Below, in pieces: positions 17,847 to 26,243 of a stretch of DNA of 64,000 bases. A program made the translations under genes and the position numbers. Within the stretch, counting starts at the first letter, position 1, and every line of letters begins with the position of its first letter. Where the stretch lies: assembly GCF_010614725.1 (NCBI RefSeq), contig NZ_JAAEHL010000018.1, forward strand, positions 35,679-99,678. Direction: 5' to 3'. The stretch comes from Flavobacterium ajazii (GTDB lineage Bacteria > Bacteroidota > Bacteroidia > Flavobacteriales > Flavobacteriaceae). The notes below the pieces were generated by a model. It was not told where the DNA came from, did not search any database, and saw only the letters and a list, made by a program, of their open reading frames with translations.

Positions 17847-18806
17847 ATGAAAAAAGTCACCATCTTATATAAAAAGGTCGAAGATTTCTTTTTTGTTACA
17901 AAAGGAAACTCTGAGTTTCTCGGTTTTTTCAGAATTTCAATAGGAACAATGGTACTATTCCATTTTCTAGCAATCATAAGCGATTTTGATACGTTTTTTT
18001 CCAGTAAGAGTATTATTCCGCAAGATATAATGTCTGTTTTTCATCCTGGCTGGCTGCTTACTTTTTCAAAAATAACTTCTTTTTTCGAATCCATTGGAGT
18101 TTCAGAAAATACGGTAATCTTAGGAGCTAAAACAATGTTTATCATGTTATGTATTAACATTATAATAGGTTTTTATTCCCGGTTTAGTTCTTTTCTGTTA
18201 CTAATTTTGCAGGTTTCTTTATTGAAAGGAAGTTCATTTTTTATCTATGGAGTTGATTTTTTTACCAGCATGTCGTTGTTTTATCTGATTTTACTTCCTT
18301 CGGATACATATTGTTCAGTTCTGCATTTTATTTTTAAAAAGAACACCAAAGTAGTAAACTTTATGCCTGTTAAAAGAATGTTTCAAATCCATATTAGTAT
18401 AGCTTATTTCTTTTCGGGATTTGATAAATTATTGGGGTATAACTGGCGAAATGGTGAATCTATCTGGAAAGCCATACATTTGCCTTATGCCAACAGGGAT
18501 TTTAATTTTGATTTTTCGTGGATGGCAGATCATTCATACTTATTAATTTTTATTGGCTGGGCAACTATTATCATCGAGATGCTGTATCCGGTTTTTGTCT
18601 GGATTCCTAAAACACAAAAAACATGGATAATGCTTACTATCTCTATGCATTTGGGAATTGCCTTGGTATTGAATCTCTATTATTTTTCGGCCATTATGAT
18701 TATCTGGAATCTTACTAATTTTAATTTTGAAAACGAATCCGTTGCTATAAAATCTCCAGTTTTTGAACGTAGGTTTTATAAAAAATCCAGTTCAGTAGAA
18801 ATATAG
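17847..18806 (+). CDS. HTTM-like (vitamin K gamma-carboxylase-related) membrane protein
   Basis: The protein has 319 residues and about seven membrane segments, including FFRISIGTMVLFHFLAI, FLLLILQVSLLKGSSFFIYG, IHISIAYFFSGFDKLLGYNW and YLLIFIGWATIIIEMLYPVF. The FFRI start and the pattern IAYFFSGFDKL...NWRNGESIW followed by MLYP and MHLGIALVL are typical of bacterial HTTM proteins. Enzymatic activity of the bacterial forms is mostly unproven. It is coupled to the preceding membrane-anchored protein and followed by a strong terminator. Confidence 0.75.
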   Translation: MKKVTILYKKVEDFFFVTKGNSEFLGFFRISIGTMVLFHFLAIISDFDTFFSSKSIIPQDIMSVFHPGWLLTFSKITSFFESIGVSENTVILGAKTMFIMLCINIIIGFYSRFSSFLLLILQVSLLKGSSFFIYGVDFFTSMSLFYLILLPSDTYCSVLHFIFKKNTKVVNFMPVKRMFQIHISIAYFFSGFDKLLGYNWRNGESIWKAIHLPYANRDFNFDFSWMADHSYLLIFIGWATIIIEMLYPVFVWIPKTQKTWIMLTISMHLGIALVLNLYYFSAIMIIWNLTNFNFENESVAIKSPVFERRFYKKSSSVEI

Positions 18807-18813
18807 AAATTAA

Positions 18814-18844
18814 TAAAGGATGAGCAATATTAACTCATCCTTTA
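18814..18844. terminator. Bidirectional terminator
   Basis: An 11-bp stem TAAAGGATGAG / CTCATCCTTTA with a 9-nt loop, followed by T-rich sequence. It separates the HTTM gene from the convergent dioxygenase gene. Confidence 0.8.
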
Positions 18845-18862
18845 TTTTTTTACTGTGATTCC

Positions 18863-19981
18863 CTAATCGAGATCAAATATTTTTCCTAAATGCTCTTCCA
18901 TAATAAAATAAGGATTATCGGTCTGGGTAACAGATCTAATGTGAATCAGACTTGTTTTGCTCATCATTCTAAGCATTTGTCTTCGTTCACATTTTATGAT
19001 TTCACCATTTTCTATTCGTTGACCGGCAACAAAAGCACTTCGTCCGTGTGCGCACAAATGATTGTTTACAAAAATAAGATCTCCTGAATTTGGAATATAG
19101 TCGCTATTAATCAGTGTTTTTGCTTCATCCCAAAAATCCATCAAATTATTAAGAGCTTCTGATGTTTGTCCTGCATTTTCATTGAAAATTTGTTCAGCAG
19201 CATCAAAACGAATAAAAGGAAGTTCCCTGTTTCCATACAAAACAGAAGCTAAAGGTGCAGAATCTGAAGTGTCTTCATCTTCGTAATTAGCATCTTTTGG
19301 ACACTGATAAATAGGTTCAAATAGCTTTTCCATTACAGCATTAACCTCTCCATGTGAACGAATAGAATACAAAGTGGATGGCACTCTTTCTTCATTTCTC
19401 AGATAAAGAAAACTTAAAAAATCAGCCTGATGAGACAAAAAAGCATCCTCTGTGTGTACATATAAATCAGTCTTAGATCCCGATCCCGTCTGTGTCATGG
19501 ACATTTTTTCATCCGGAATTACAGCATGCAAAAGTCCTCCACCCTTTCTCTGAGCATAATATTGTACAGGTTTAGAAGGCACGGCTCCGTGAAGCAAAGA
19601 ACATATAAAACCATACTTATTTAATTTTCCGTAATCTGCTCCCTGCCAGTTTAGAGGAGTCGGCCCCAAATCGTCCTGATCGATTTCTAAAAGCCCTTTA
19701 AATACGATTGCACCATATTGTCCAGCCGAAAAATCGGTACCAAACTGACTTAAAATTCGGGTAATTCGTTCCGGCAATAATTGAAAAGCATGAAGATGGA
19801 GAGAAGATATGTATTCAGGATTTTCATAACTCCCAAATGCTTTTACCAAAAGGTTACCAACATTTGATAAAATATTTCTTTCCTGAGGAGTTATTTCTAT
19901 TATTAATGGTTTTGTAGGAATATCAAAAGACAATGGTTCATTAGTAGGCCTTTCAATTGAAAGAATTGATTGTGATTTCAT
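18863..19981 (-). CDS. 2-oxoglutarate/Fe(II) amino-acid hydroxylase, clavaminate synthase family
   Basis: The protein has 372 residues with the TfdA/clavaminate synthase fold. The Fe(II) ligands are H176 and E178 (VHTEDAFLSHQADFLS) and H312 (NNHLCAHGRSAF); the 2-oxoglutarate Arg is in the RRQMLRM segment (333-338). The family includes VioC, AsnO and free L-lysine 3- and 4-hydroxylases, and the HTEDAF...DFLSFLYLRN pattern fits the amino-acid hydroxylase branch. It is divergent from the siderophore operon, 262 bp from its first gene. Lysine or a lysine-derived amine could be the substrate, giving a C-hydroxylated siderophore building block. The substrate is inferred, not seen. Confidence 0.8.
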   Translation of the reverse strand: MKSQSILSIERPTNEPLSFDIPTKPLIIEITPQERNILSNVGNLLVKAFGSYENPEYISSLHLHAFQLLPERITRILSQFGTDFSAGQYGAIVFKGLLEIDQDDLGPTPLNWQGADYGKLNKYGFICSLLHGAVPSKPVQYYAQRKGGGLLHAVIPDEKMSMTQTGSGSKTDLYVHTEDAFLSHQADFLSFLYLRNEERVPSTLYSIRSHGEVNAVMEKLFEPIYQCPKDANYEDEDTSDSAPLASVLYGNRELPFIRFDAAEQIFNENAGQTSEALNNLMDFWDEAKTLINSDYIPNSGDLIFVNNHLCAHGRSAFVAGQRIENGEIIKCERRQMLRMMSKTSLIHIRSVTQTDNPYFIMEEHLGKIFDLD

Positions 19982-20144
19982 TATTTAATCCGTTTTTTAG
20001 GTTATTAAAATACAATTGAAACATTAAACACAATGCACTAAAAATAAGCATTATATAAAATTAAATCTGGAACACTTAATTTATTTATGTACGGGCATTC
20101 GTATAAAATTTTTCATATTTATTTTTTTTATTCGTTTTAATTTA

Positions 20145-20173
20145 TACTTTTGTTTTTACTTAGTCTAAATAAG
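20145..20173 (+). promoter_or_regulatory. Siderophore operon promoter with iron-box-like operator
   Basis: A flavobacterial -7 element TACTTTTG (20145-20152) is followed by TTAGTCTAAATAAG (20160-20173), placed over the expected transcription start. The same 14-mer occurs at 33706-33719 before the PepSY gene, and its core TCTAAATAA occurs twice more before the TonB receptor. A Fur- or DtxR-type repressor is the obvious candidate. Confidence 0.6.
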
Positions 20174-20243
20174 ATTTACTTACAAATATATTTTTAATTA
20201 ATATAAATAACAATACTTTTCTTGTAAAAATTTTAAAAAAAAT

Positions 20244-20879
20244 ATGAAAGTTAAAGACAATCCCAGTAAAACAGGAGTCTCAGATAACTCTGACAAACCA
20301 AAAAAAATTTCAGAAAACATCCGTAACAGAAGAAGCATTTTTGGAGATCAATACATCAAAGGAGAATTACCTGATGAACTGCTCGATGAAATTCTAATAA
20401 ATGCTACCTGGGCTCCCAATCACAAAATGACAGAGCCCTGGAGATTTATTGTGTTAAGAGGAAAATATCTTGAAGAATACGGAGAGTATATGGCTGATTA
20501 TTACAAAGAATCCTATGCAAAAGAACTTAGTCCTGATGCATTAGAGAAAAAGCTGGATTTTCTACGGAATTATCCTTTAAATGCCGTATGCATGATTGGA
20601 ATAATACTGGTTCGAAACACTAAAATTAATCTTCCGGAATGGGAAGAAATTGCCGCTGTGTCATCTGCTGTACAAAATATGGCACTCACTTGTACTGCTA
20701 ATAACATTGGAAGTTACTGGAGTACCAAAAATGTGGCTATAGATTATGTGAGCGAATTTGGTCTTGGTGAAAACGAAAAGTCCTTAGGTCTCCTCTATCT
20801 GGGATATTATGATGATAACTTAAAAATATCAAAAAAGAAGAGAACTCCTTTATCCAAAAAAGTGATTTATCTGCAATAA
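20244..20879 (+). CDS. Nitroreductase-family flavoprotein
   Basis: The protein has 211 residues. The FMN/NAD(P)H nitroreductase fold is shown by IRNRRSIFGDQYIKGELPDE, ATWAPNHKMTEPWRFIVLRG and C-terminal GENEKSLGLLYLGYYDD. It is the first gene of the siderophore operon, with the iron-box-like promoter 71 bp upstream, and the decarboxylase starts 18 bp downstream. Possible roles are reductive iron release or an oxidation/reduction on the siderophore; the sequence does not decide. Confidence 0.85.
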   Translation: MKVKDNPSKTGVSDNSDKPKKISENIRNRRSIFGDQYIKGELPDELLDEILINATWAPNHKMTEPWRFIVLRGKYLEEYGEYMADYYKESYAKELSPDALEKKLDFLRNYPLNAVCMIGIILVRNTKINLPEWEEIAAVSSAVQNMALTCTANNIGSYWSTKNVAIDYVSEFGLGENEKSLGLLYLGYYDDNLKISKKKRTPLSKKVIYLQ

Positions 20880-20896
20880 CTATTAACAAACCCTAA

Positions 20897-22435
20897 ATGA
20901 AACCCATTATGAACAACGCATTAATGAATGATGAGGCACAAAAAAAATCGGTGCTTATTCCTGATCAGAATTATTATAAAGATATTTTTCATCAACACTC
21001 AAATGATGAATATTCCGAAGCCATACAATTAGCACAAGACCGTGTTTCGGATTTTTTAAAGAATAATCAAAAACCTTTCAGCGGAATCAGACCTGATGAA
21101 ATGAAAGCGAAGGTAGAAAATGTGGATTTAGATACTCCCCTACCTGATTATGAAAGCCTACTGAATGAAGTAGATGAATTGTATGTAAAACATGCTACAG
21201 CCTATCATTTACCGGAATATATTGCGCATTTAAATTGCCCTGTCGTAATTCCGGCACTGGCTGCCGAAGTGCTAATCAGCGCCATAAATTCTTCTCAGGA
21301 CACGTATGACCAAAGCGCCGGGGGAACTTTTATCGAACGAAAACTAATCGACTGGACCAGTAAACAAATTGGCTATTCGGAAAATGCAGACGGTATTTTT
21401 ACTGCAGGAGGCTCTCAAAGTAACTTAATGGGATTATTGCTTGCAAGAGATTATTATTCACTTGAATATCAAAAATGGAACATCAAACTAGACGGATTAC
21501 CACCAGACGCCAGCAAATTCAGAATTTTTGTTTCGGATAAAGCACATTTTAGCAATCATAAAAATGCCTGGATTTTAGGTCTTGGCGAACAGGCTATTGT
21601 GCATGTGGGTGTGGATGCCAGATATCGAATGGATCCAAAACAACTTGAAAAAGCAATTGCAGCTGAAATAGAAAAAGGCAATATTCCGGTTGCCATTACT
21701 GCTACTGCCGGAACAACCGATTTTGGAAATGTTGATCCGTTAACTGAAATAGCCAATATTGCCAAACGTAATAATTTATGGCTGCATGTTGATGCTGCAT
21801 ATGGCTGCGGATTATTGCTGACAGAAAAATACAGATATCTTTTAAACGGTATCGAACTTGCAGATTCTGTAACTATCGACTACCATAAATCTTTCTTTCA
21901 GCCTATCAGCAGCAGTGCTTTTATAGTAAAAAACAAACTGCATCTTAACATTATCAAGCACCACGCTGATTATCTCAATCCGAAAGAGCAGGATTATGAT
22001 GCACTTCCGGCACAAATCAACAAATCGATTATTCAGAGTACACGTCGTTTTGATGCACTTAAACTTTGGTTTACGCTTCGCTATATGGGCAAAGAAAAAC
22101 TGGGACAATATACAGACACCATCATCGAGACAACTCAGCAAACCGCTGAACATATAGAGAAAGATGAGAATCTGGAACTTCTGTGCCACTCTGATATGGG
22201 CGTATTGGTATTCCGTTATGTCAATGGTTTGGATCAGGCCAATTATTGCAACATCAACCAATATATCAAAGAAAAATTATTTTTTAGTGGAGAAGTTTTG
22301 GTTGCCAGTACTAAAGTAAATGGAAATTTCTATCTCAAATTCACCATTTTCAATCCATTGACTACGCTTAATGACATCAAAAACATTCTTAACCTCATTA
22401 AACAAAACGGAAATGACTACCAACAACTCAACTAA
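20897..22435 (+). CDS. PLP-dependent group II decarboxylase, DesA-like (lysine/diamine type)
   Basis: The protein has 512 residues with the aspartate aminotransferase fold. The PLP-binding Lys is K331 in SVTIDYHKSFFQP, with the usual FTAGGSQSNLMGLLLAR and HVDAAYGCG motifs. Group II decarboxylases in hydroxamate siderophore loci make cadaverine from lysine (DesA) or diaminopropane from diaminobutyrate. The next genes are an N-acyltransferase, N-monooxygenase and NIS synthetases, so it supplies the diamine backbone. The downstream ORF starts inside its last codons. Confidence 0.85.
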   Translation: MKPIMNNALMNDEAQKKSVLIPDQNYYKDIFHQHSNDEYSEAIQLAQDRVSDFLKNNQKPFSGIRPDEMKAKVENVDLDTPLPDYESLLNEVDELYVKHATAYHLPEYIAHLNCPVVIPALAAEVLISAINSSQDTYDQSAGGTFIERKLIDWTSKQIGYSENADGIFTAGGSQSNLMGLLLARDYYSLEYQKWNIKLDGLPPDASKFRIFVSDKAHFSNHKNAWILGLGEQAIVHVGVDARYRMDPKQLEKAIAAEIEKGNIPVAITATAGTTDFGNVDPLTEIANIAKRNNLWLHVDAAYGCGLLLTEKYRYLLNGIELADSVTIDYHKSFFQPISSSAFIVKNKLHLNIIKHHADYLNPKEQDYDALPAQINKSIIQSTRRFDALKLWFTLRYMGKEKLGQYTDTIIETTQQTAEHIEKDENLELLCHSDMGVLVFRYVNGLDQANYCNINQYIKEKLFFSGEVLVASTKVNGNFYLKFTIFNPLTTLNDIKNILNLIKQNGNDYQQLN

Positions 22436-24854
22436 TTTTCAGCAGCTGGCAGAGCAGGTTAATTTTAAGTCCCTGCTGAATTGTTTTTGCAGGGAATTCA
22501 AAAACTGGAGTCGTTATGAAGGTATTCCGAAATACGATCCTGCACTGGCTGATTATATGCAAACCATAAATCACAGCTCTTTGCTTCGATTTGATTTTAC
22601 AGGCATCGGTCAGGAAGTTTTTGCTCCTTTGACTTATTTTTCAGAAAGCGGAGTTCATTCTTTTGGATTTCCAGTTGTTGCACGCAATTTTACATCTGAT
22701 GAAATCAAAGAAATAAGTCCTTTGGATTTTGTAGAGTTTGTTGCTGCATTTGCCAAAAAAGAATATCCGGAACTGGATTCACTGCCTACGCAAAAACGTA
22801 TGCAAAACAGTATTGATAATCTGGCTTTTTATCTGGAAGAGTATAAAAACAGTGATTTATCTGCCAACAGTTCTGAACAGACTTTTATCGAATCAGAACA
22901 ATCACTGATTTTAGGGCACAGTGTACATCCTTTGCCAAAAAGCAGGGAAGGTTTTACTCACGATGAACTGAAAAAATATTCTCCTGAAACTGCAGGGCAA
23001 TTTCCGTTGCATTTTTTCCTTATCCATCCCGATAATGTACTCGAAAAAAGTGCTGAAGATTATCTGATGACAGATTATCTGAGAAATGAAATTTCAAAAT
23101 ATGCAGATAACAGCACTAAAGAATTACTGATTTTGCATCCGGAATGGAAAGTCGTTCCTACGCATCCTTGGGAAGCAGAATATCTTTTAAATCAGGCTGA
23201 AGTAAAAGAAATGCAGTCCAAACAACTCTTGTTCAGTCTGGGACAATTCGGACCATCGTATACCGCAACCTCATCGGTTCGTACGGTTTACAATGCCGAA
23301 AGCGAATGGATGTATAAATTTTCCCTTCATGTTAAAATCACCAATTCTTATCGCGTAAATTACCTTCATGAATTAAACCGTGGTTATGATGCCAGCGAAC
23401 TCATGAAAACGGATTGGGGAAAAGGAATCCAAAAAGACTATCCCGAAGTGCAGCTTATTTGCGATCCGGCATACATAACAGTTATTTACCAGGATAATGT
23501 GATTGACGGTTTTAGTACAAGTGTACGTCAAAATCTTTTTCACGGAGCCAATGCTAAGAAAAATGTCAGTATGGTCGCTTCTTTATCTCAGGATGGTGTT
23601 TTAGGCGAATCAGCCAGAATACTGAATATCATTAACGAATCGGCAAAACGACAGGACAAAGAGGTTTCTGATACAGCTATCGAATGGTTTAAACAATACC
23701 TCCAAGTTACTTTGCATCCGTTAGTAGGCATTTTCAATAAATACGGATTTGGAGCAGAGTTTCATCAGCAAAATATACTTATTGAATTTGATGACCATCT
23801 TTTACCTTCCAAAATGTATTTCAGGGACAATCAGGGCTATTTTTTCCGTCAGGGAATAGTTGAGGAACTGCAAAAGATAATTCCTGATTTTGGCAGTGAA
23901 AGCAGGTCATTTATAGCCGAAAGCCGCATCATTAACCTTTGGGGTTATTATCTTTTGGTAAATCACCTGTTCGGAATTGTAAATGCTTTAGGCAAAAACA
24001 AACTGGCAGAAGAATCTCAGCTTCTTAACCTGATATATGAAGCATTCCAAGCTGAAGAAGAAGCTGATACCACAGGTCTTGCTTCGCATTTCCTAAACAG
24101 TACTCAACTGTTTGCAAAATGTAATCTGCTGACCAGCCTTAACAATATGGATGAAGCCAGTGCACCAAGAACCAATCCGGCGGTATATTTAAATTATCCA
24201 AATCCGCTGAACAAGTACTTTCTTTCTAAACAATTGATTCAGCCGGAAGGAACGGATATAGTTTTTAGCCGATACTTCGAAAAGGAAAATGTAACGATAA
24301 CACTTCGTCCGGTTGATCCTGACCGTGATTTAGAAATGCTGCACGAATGGTTTCATCGTGAACATGCTTTGAAAATCTGGCAAATGAACTGGCCAATCAA
24401 GGATTTGGAACTATTTTATCGCACTCTGCTTCCCGGAGATGTTTCGCACAGTTATATTGGTGAAGCCAATAGTGTACCTACTTTCAACATGGAAGTATAT
24501 TGGGCGAATCGTGATATTGTTGGGGGCTATTACGACTCCCTCCCATCCGATTACGGAACGCATTTGTTTATCGCTCCAACAGATTCTAAACTGAAATTTA
24601 CTTCTGCTGTAACACAATCTATGATGGATTTTGTCTTTGCAGAATCCAAAGTTGGAAAAATGGTAGGTGAAGGCGCAATAGATTCGCTCGCATCTATGAT
24701 AAACAAAGCGCAAATGGGTTTCAAAATTCAGAAAGTAATTGAGATGCCTCACAAAAAAGCCAACCTTAATTTTTGTTACAGAGAATGGTATTGGGTAAAA
24801 TTTCCCGCTGCTAAAAATTTTCAGAACATTCCCGTTTCAGCACCCCAGGTTTAA
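22413..24854 (+). CDS. NIS siderophore synthetase fused to an N-acyltransferase (GNAT)
   Basis: This start (an A-rich AAACGGAA precedes the ATG) overlaps the decarboxylase by 23 nt; an upstream ATG at 22371 is also open. The protein has about 813 residues. Residues 1-620 are an IucA/IucC synthetase: GHSVHPLPKSREGF (about 168), VVPTHPWEAEYLL, TATSSVRTVYN, FSLHVKITNSYR and HQQNILIEF. Residues 630-800 are an IucB/RhbD-type acyltransferase: ITLRPVDPDRDLEMLHEWFH, VGGYYDSLPSDYGTHLFIAP, MVGEGAIDS and CYREWYWVKF. Synthetases condense a carboxylate such as citrate with an amine using ATP; the GNAT domain acylates the hydroxylamine. Elsewhere these are separate genes, so one polypeptide may channel the product. 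Confidence 0.88.
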   Translation: MTTNNSTNFQQLAEQVNFKSLLNCFCREFKNWSRYEGIPKYDPALADYMQTINHSSLLRFDFTGIGQEVFAPLTYFSESGVHSFGFPVVARNFTSDEIKEISPLDFVEFVAAFAKKEYPELDSLPTQKRMQNSIDNLAFYLEEYKNSDLSANSSEQTFIESEQSLILGHSVHPLPKSREGFTHDELKKYSPETAGQFPLHFFLIHPDNVLEKSAEDYLMTDYLRNEISKYADNSTKELLILHPEWKVVPTHPWEAEYLLNQAEVKEMQSKQLLFSLGQFGPSYTATSSVRTVYNAESEWMYKFSLHVKITNSYRVNYLHELNRGYDASELMKTDWGKGIQKDYPEVQLICDPAYITVIYQDNVIDGFSTSVRQNLFHGANAKKNVSMVASLSQDGVLGESARILNIINESAKRQDKEVSDTAIEWFKQYLQVTLHPLVGIFNKYGFGAEFHQQNILIEFDDHLLPSKMYFRDNQGYFFRQGIVEELQKIIPDFGSESRSFIAESRIINLWGYYLLVNHLFGIVNALGKNKLAEESQLLNLIYEAFQAEEEADTTGLASHFLNSTQLFAKCNLLTSLNNMDEASAPRTNPAVYLNYPNPLNKYFLSKQLIQPEGTDIVFSRYFEKENVTITLRPVDPDRDLEMLHEWFHREHALKIWQMNWPIKDLELFYRTLLPGDVSHSYIGEANSVPTFNMEVYWANRDIVGGYYDSLPSDYGTHLFIAPTDSKLKFTSAVTQSMMDFVFAESKVGKMVGEGAIDSLASMINKAQMGFKIQKVIEMPHKKANLNFCYREWYWVKFPAAKNFQNIPVSAPQV

Positions 24855-24871
24855 TCAATAAAAAAAGTAAA

Positions 24872-26242
24872 ATGAGTACAGAAAAAATATATTCGGTCAT
24901 AGGTATCGGAATTGGTCCTTTTAATCTTGGCCTTGCCGCCCTTATGGAACCCGTAGACGAGCTTTCATCCCTGTTTTTTGATCAGTCAGAAAGTTTTGAC
25001 TGGCATCCGGGATTGATGTTAAATAATGCCACACTTCAGGTTCCGTTTTTAGGAGATCTGGTTACCATGGCAGATCCTACAAGTAAATACACGTTCCTGA
25101 ATTTCATCAAAGAAAGCGGACGTTTGTATAAATTCTACATTCGTGAAAATTTCTTTATTTTCAGAAGAGAATACAATGAATATTGCAAATGGGTCGCTTC
25201 TAAACTTGATAATTTAAGATTTTCTCACAAGGTTGTTTCTCTGGATTATACTGATGGTTTGTATAAAATTATGGTCATCAATACACAAACTTGTATAACC
25301 TCAACCTATTATGCCGAAAAAATTGTTTTAGGAACCGGAACTTCTCCATATGTTCCTGATTTTATTGAGAAAAAGGAGTTATCAAATGTAATTCACGCTT
25401 CGAAATATTTATATTCCAAATCAAGAATTAAAAACAATAATTCCGTAACAATTATTGGTTCAGGACAGAGTGCTGCAGAAGTTTTTAAAGATCTTCTGCC
25501 TGAAACGGAGAATGGTTTACAACTGAAATGGTTTACCCGTTCTTCTCATTTCTTCCCTTTGGATAATAAATCAAAACTGACTCTGGAACTGACTTCTCCG
25601 GAATATGTAGATCATTTCCACAGTCTGACGTATGAAAAACGAAAACAGCTTTTATCCCGACAACACGGACTTTATAAAGGTATCGATCAGGAACTGATCA
25701 ATGAAATTTTTGACAGTTTGTATGAAATGAGTTTAGAAAACAAACCTCTGAATGTCGAATTGCGTTCTAATCTTCGTCTTACTGCTGTTGATGAAGATTC
25801 GGACGGTTCCTATAATCTGGATTTCATGCACACAGAACTGGAACAGCCTTATGAAGATCAAAGTGATTATATTATTCTGGCAACAGGTTATACCTATAAA
25901 GAACCGGAGATTATTAAAGGAATTGAAAACAAAATTAAGCGCCTTGATAATGGCTTATTCAATGTAAATCGTAATTACACTATTGACAAAGAAGGTAAAG
26001 ACATTTTTGTTCAGAATGCGGAACTGCACACCCACGGTCTTTCGACACCCGATTTGGGCATGGGACCTTATCGAAATTCTATCATTATCAACCAACTGGC
26101 AAACCGTGAAGTTTATAAAGTGGAGAAACGTATTGCTTTCCAGGAATTTGGCGTAATGAAATCATCCGATTTTTTAGAAACCAATGCTATGGAATTAATA
26201 AATGAGTCTCTGGATGTTGAAGCATTAATAAAAACGAACTAA
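24872..26242 (+). CDS. L-lysine/diamine N-monooxygenase (IucD/DesB type)
   Basis: The protein has 456 residues. The FAD motif GIGIGPFNLGLAAL (residues 11-24) is followed by the family's substrate-side signature LNNATLQVPFLGDLVTMADP, the NADPH motif TIIGSGQSAAEVF and the C-terminal ATGYTYKEP. N-hydroxylating monooxygenases make the N-OH group of hydroxamate siderophores from lysine, ornithine or a diamine. In this cluster the diamine made by the upstream decarboxylase is the likely substrate. It is 17 bp after the fusion gene and one base before the next synthetase. Confidence 0.92.
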   Translation: MSTEKIYSVIGIGIGPFNLGLAALMEPVDELSSLFFDQSESFDWHPGLMLNNATLQVPFLGDLVTMADPTSKYTFLNFIKESGRLYKFYIRENFFIFRREYNEYCKWVASKLDNLRFSHKVVSLDYTDGLYKIMVINTQTCITSTYYAEKIVLGTGTSPYVPDFIEKKELSNVIHASKYLYSKSRIKNNNSVTIIGSGQSAAEVFKDLLPETENGLQLKWFTRSSHFFPLDNKSKLTLELTSPEYVDHFHSLTYEKRKQLLSRQHGLYKGIDQELINEIFDSLYEMSLENKPLNVELRSNLRLTAVDEDSDGSYNLDFMHTELEQPYEDQSDYIILATGYTYKEPEIIKGIENKIKRLDNGLFNVNRNYTIDKEGKDIFVQNAELHTHGLSTPDLGMGPYRNSIIINQLANREVYKVEKRIAFQEFGVMKSSDFLETNAMELINESLDVEALIKTN

Positions 26243-26243
26243 G

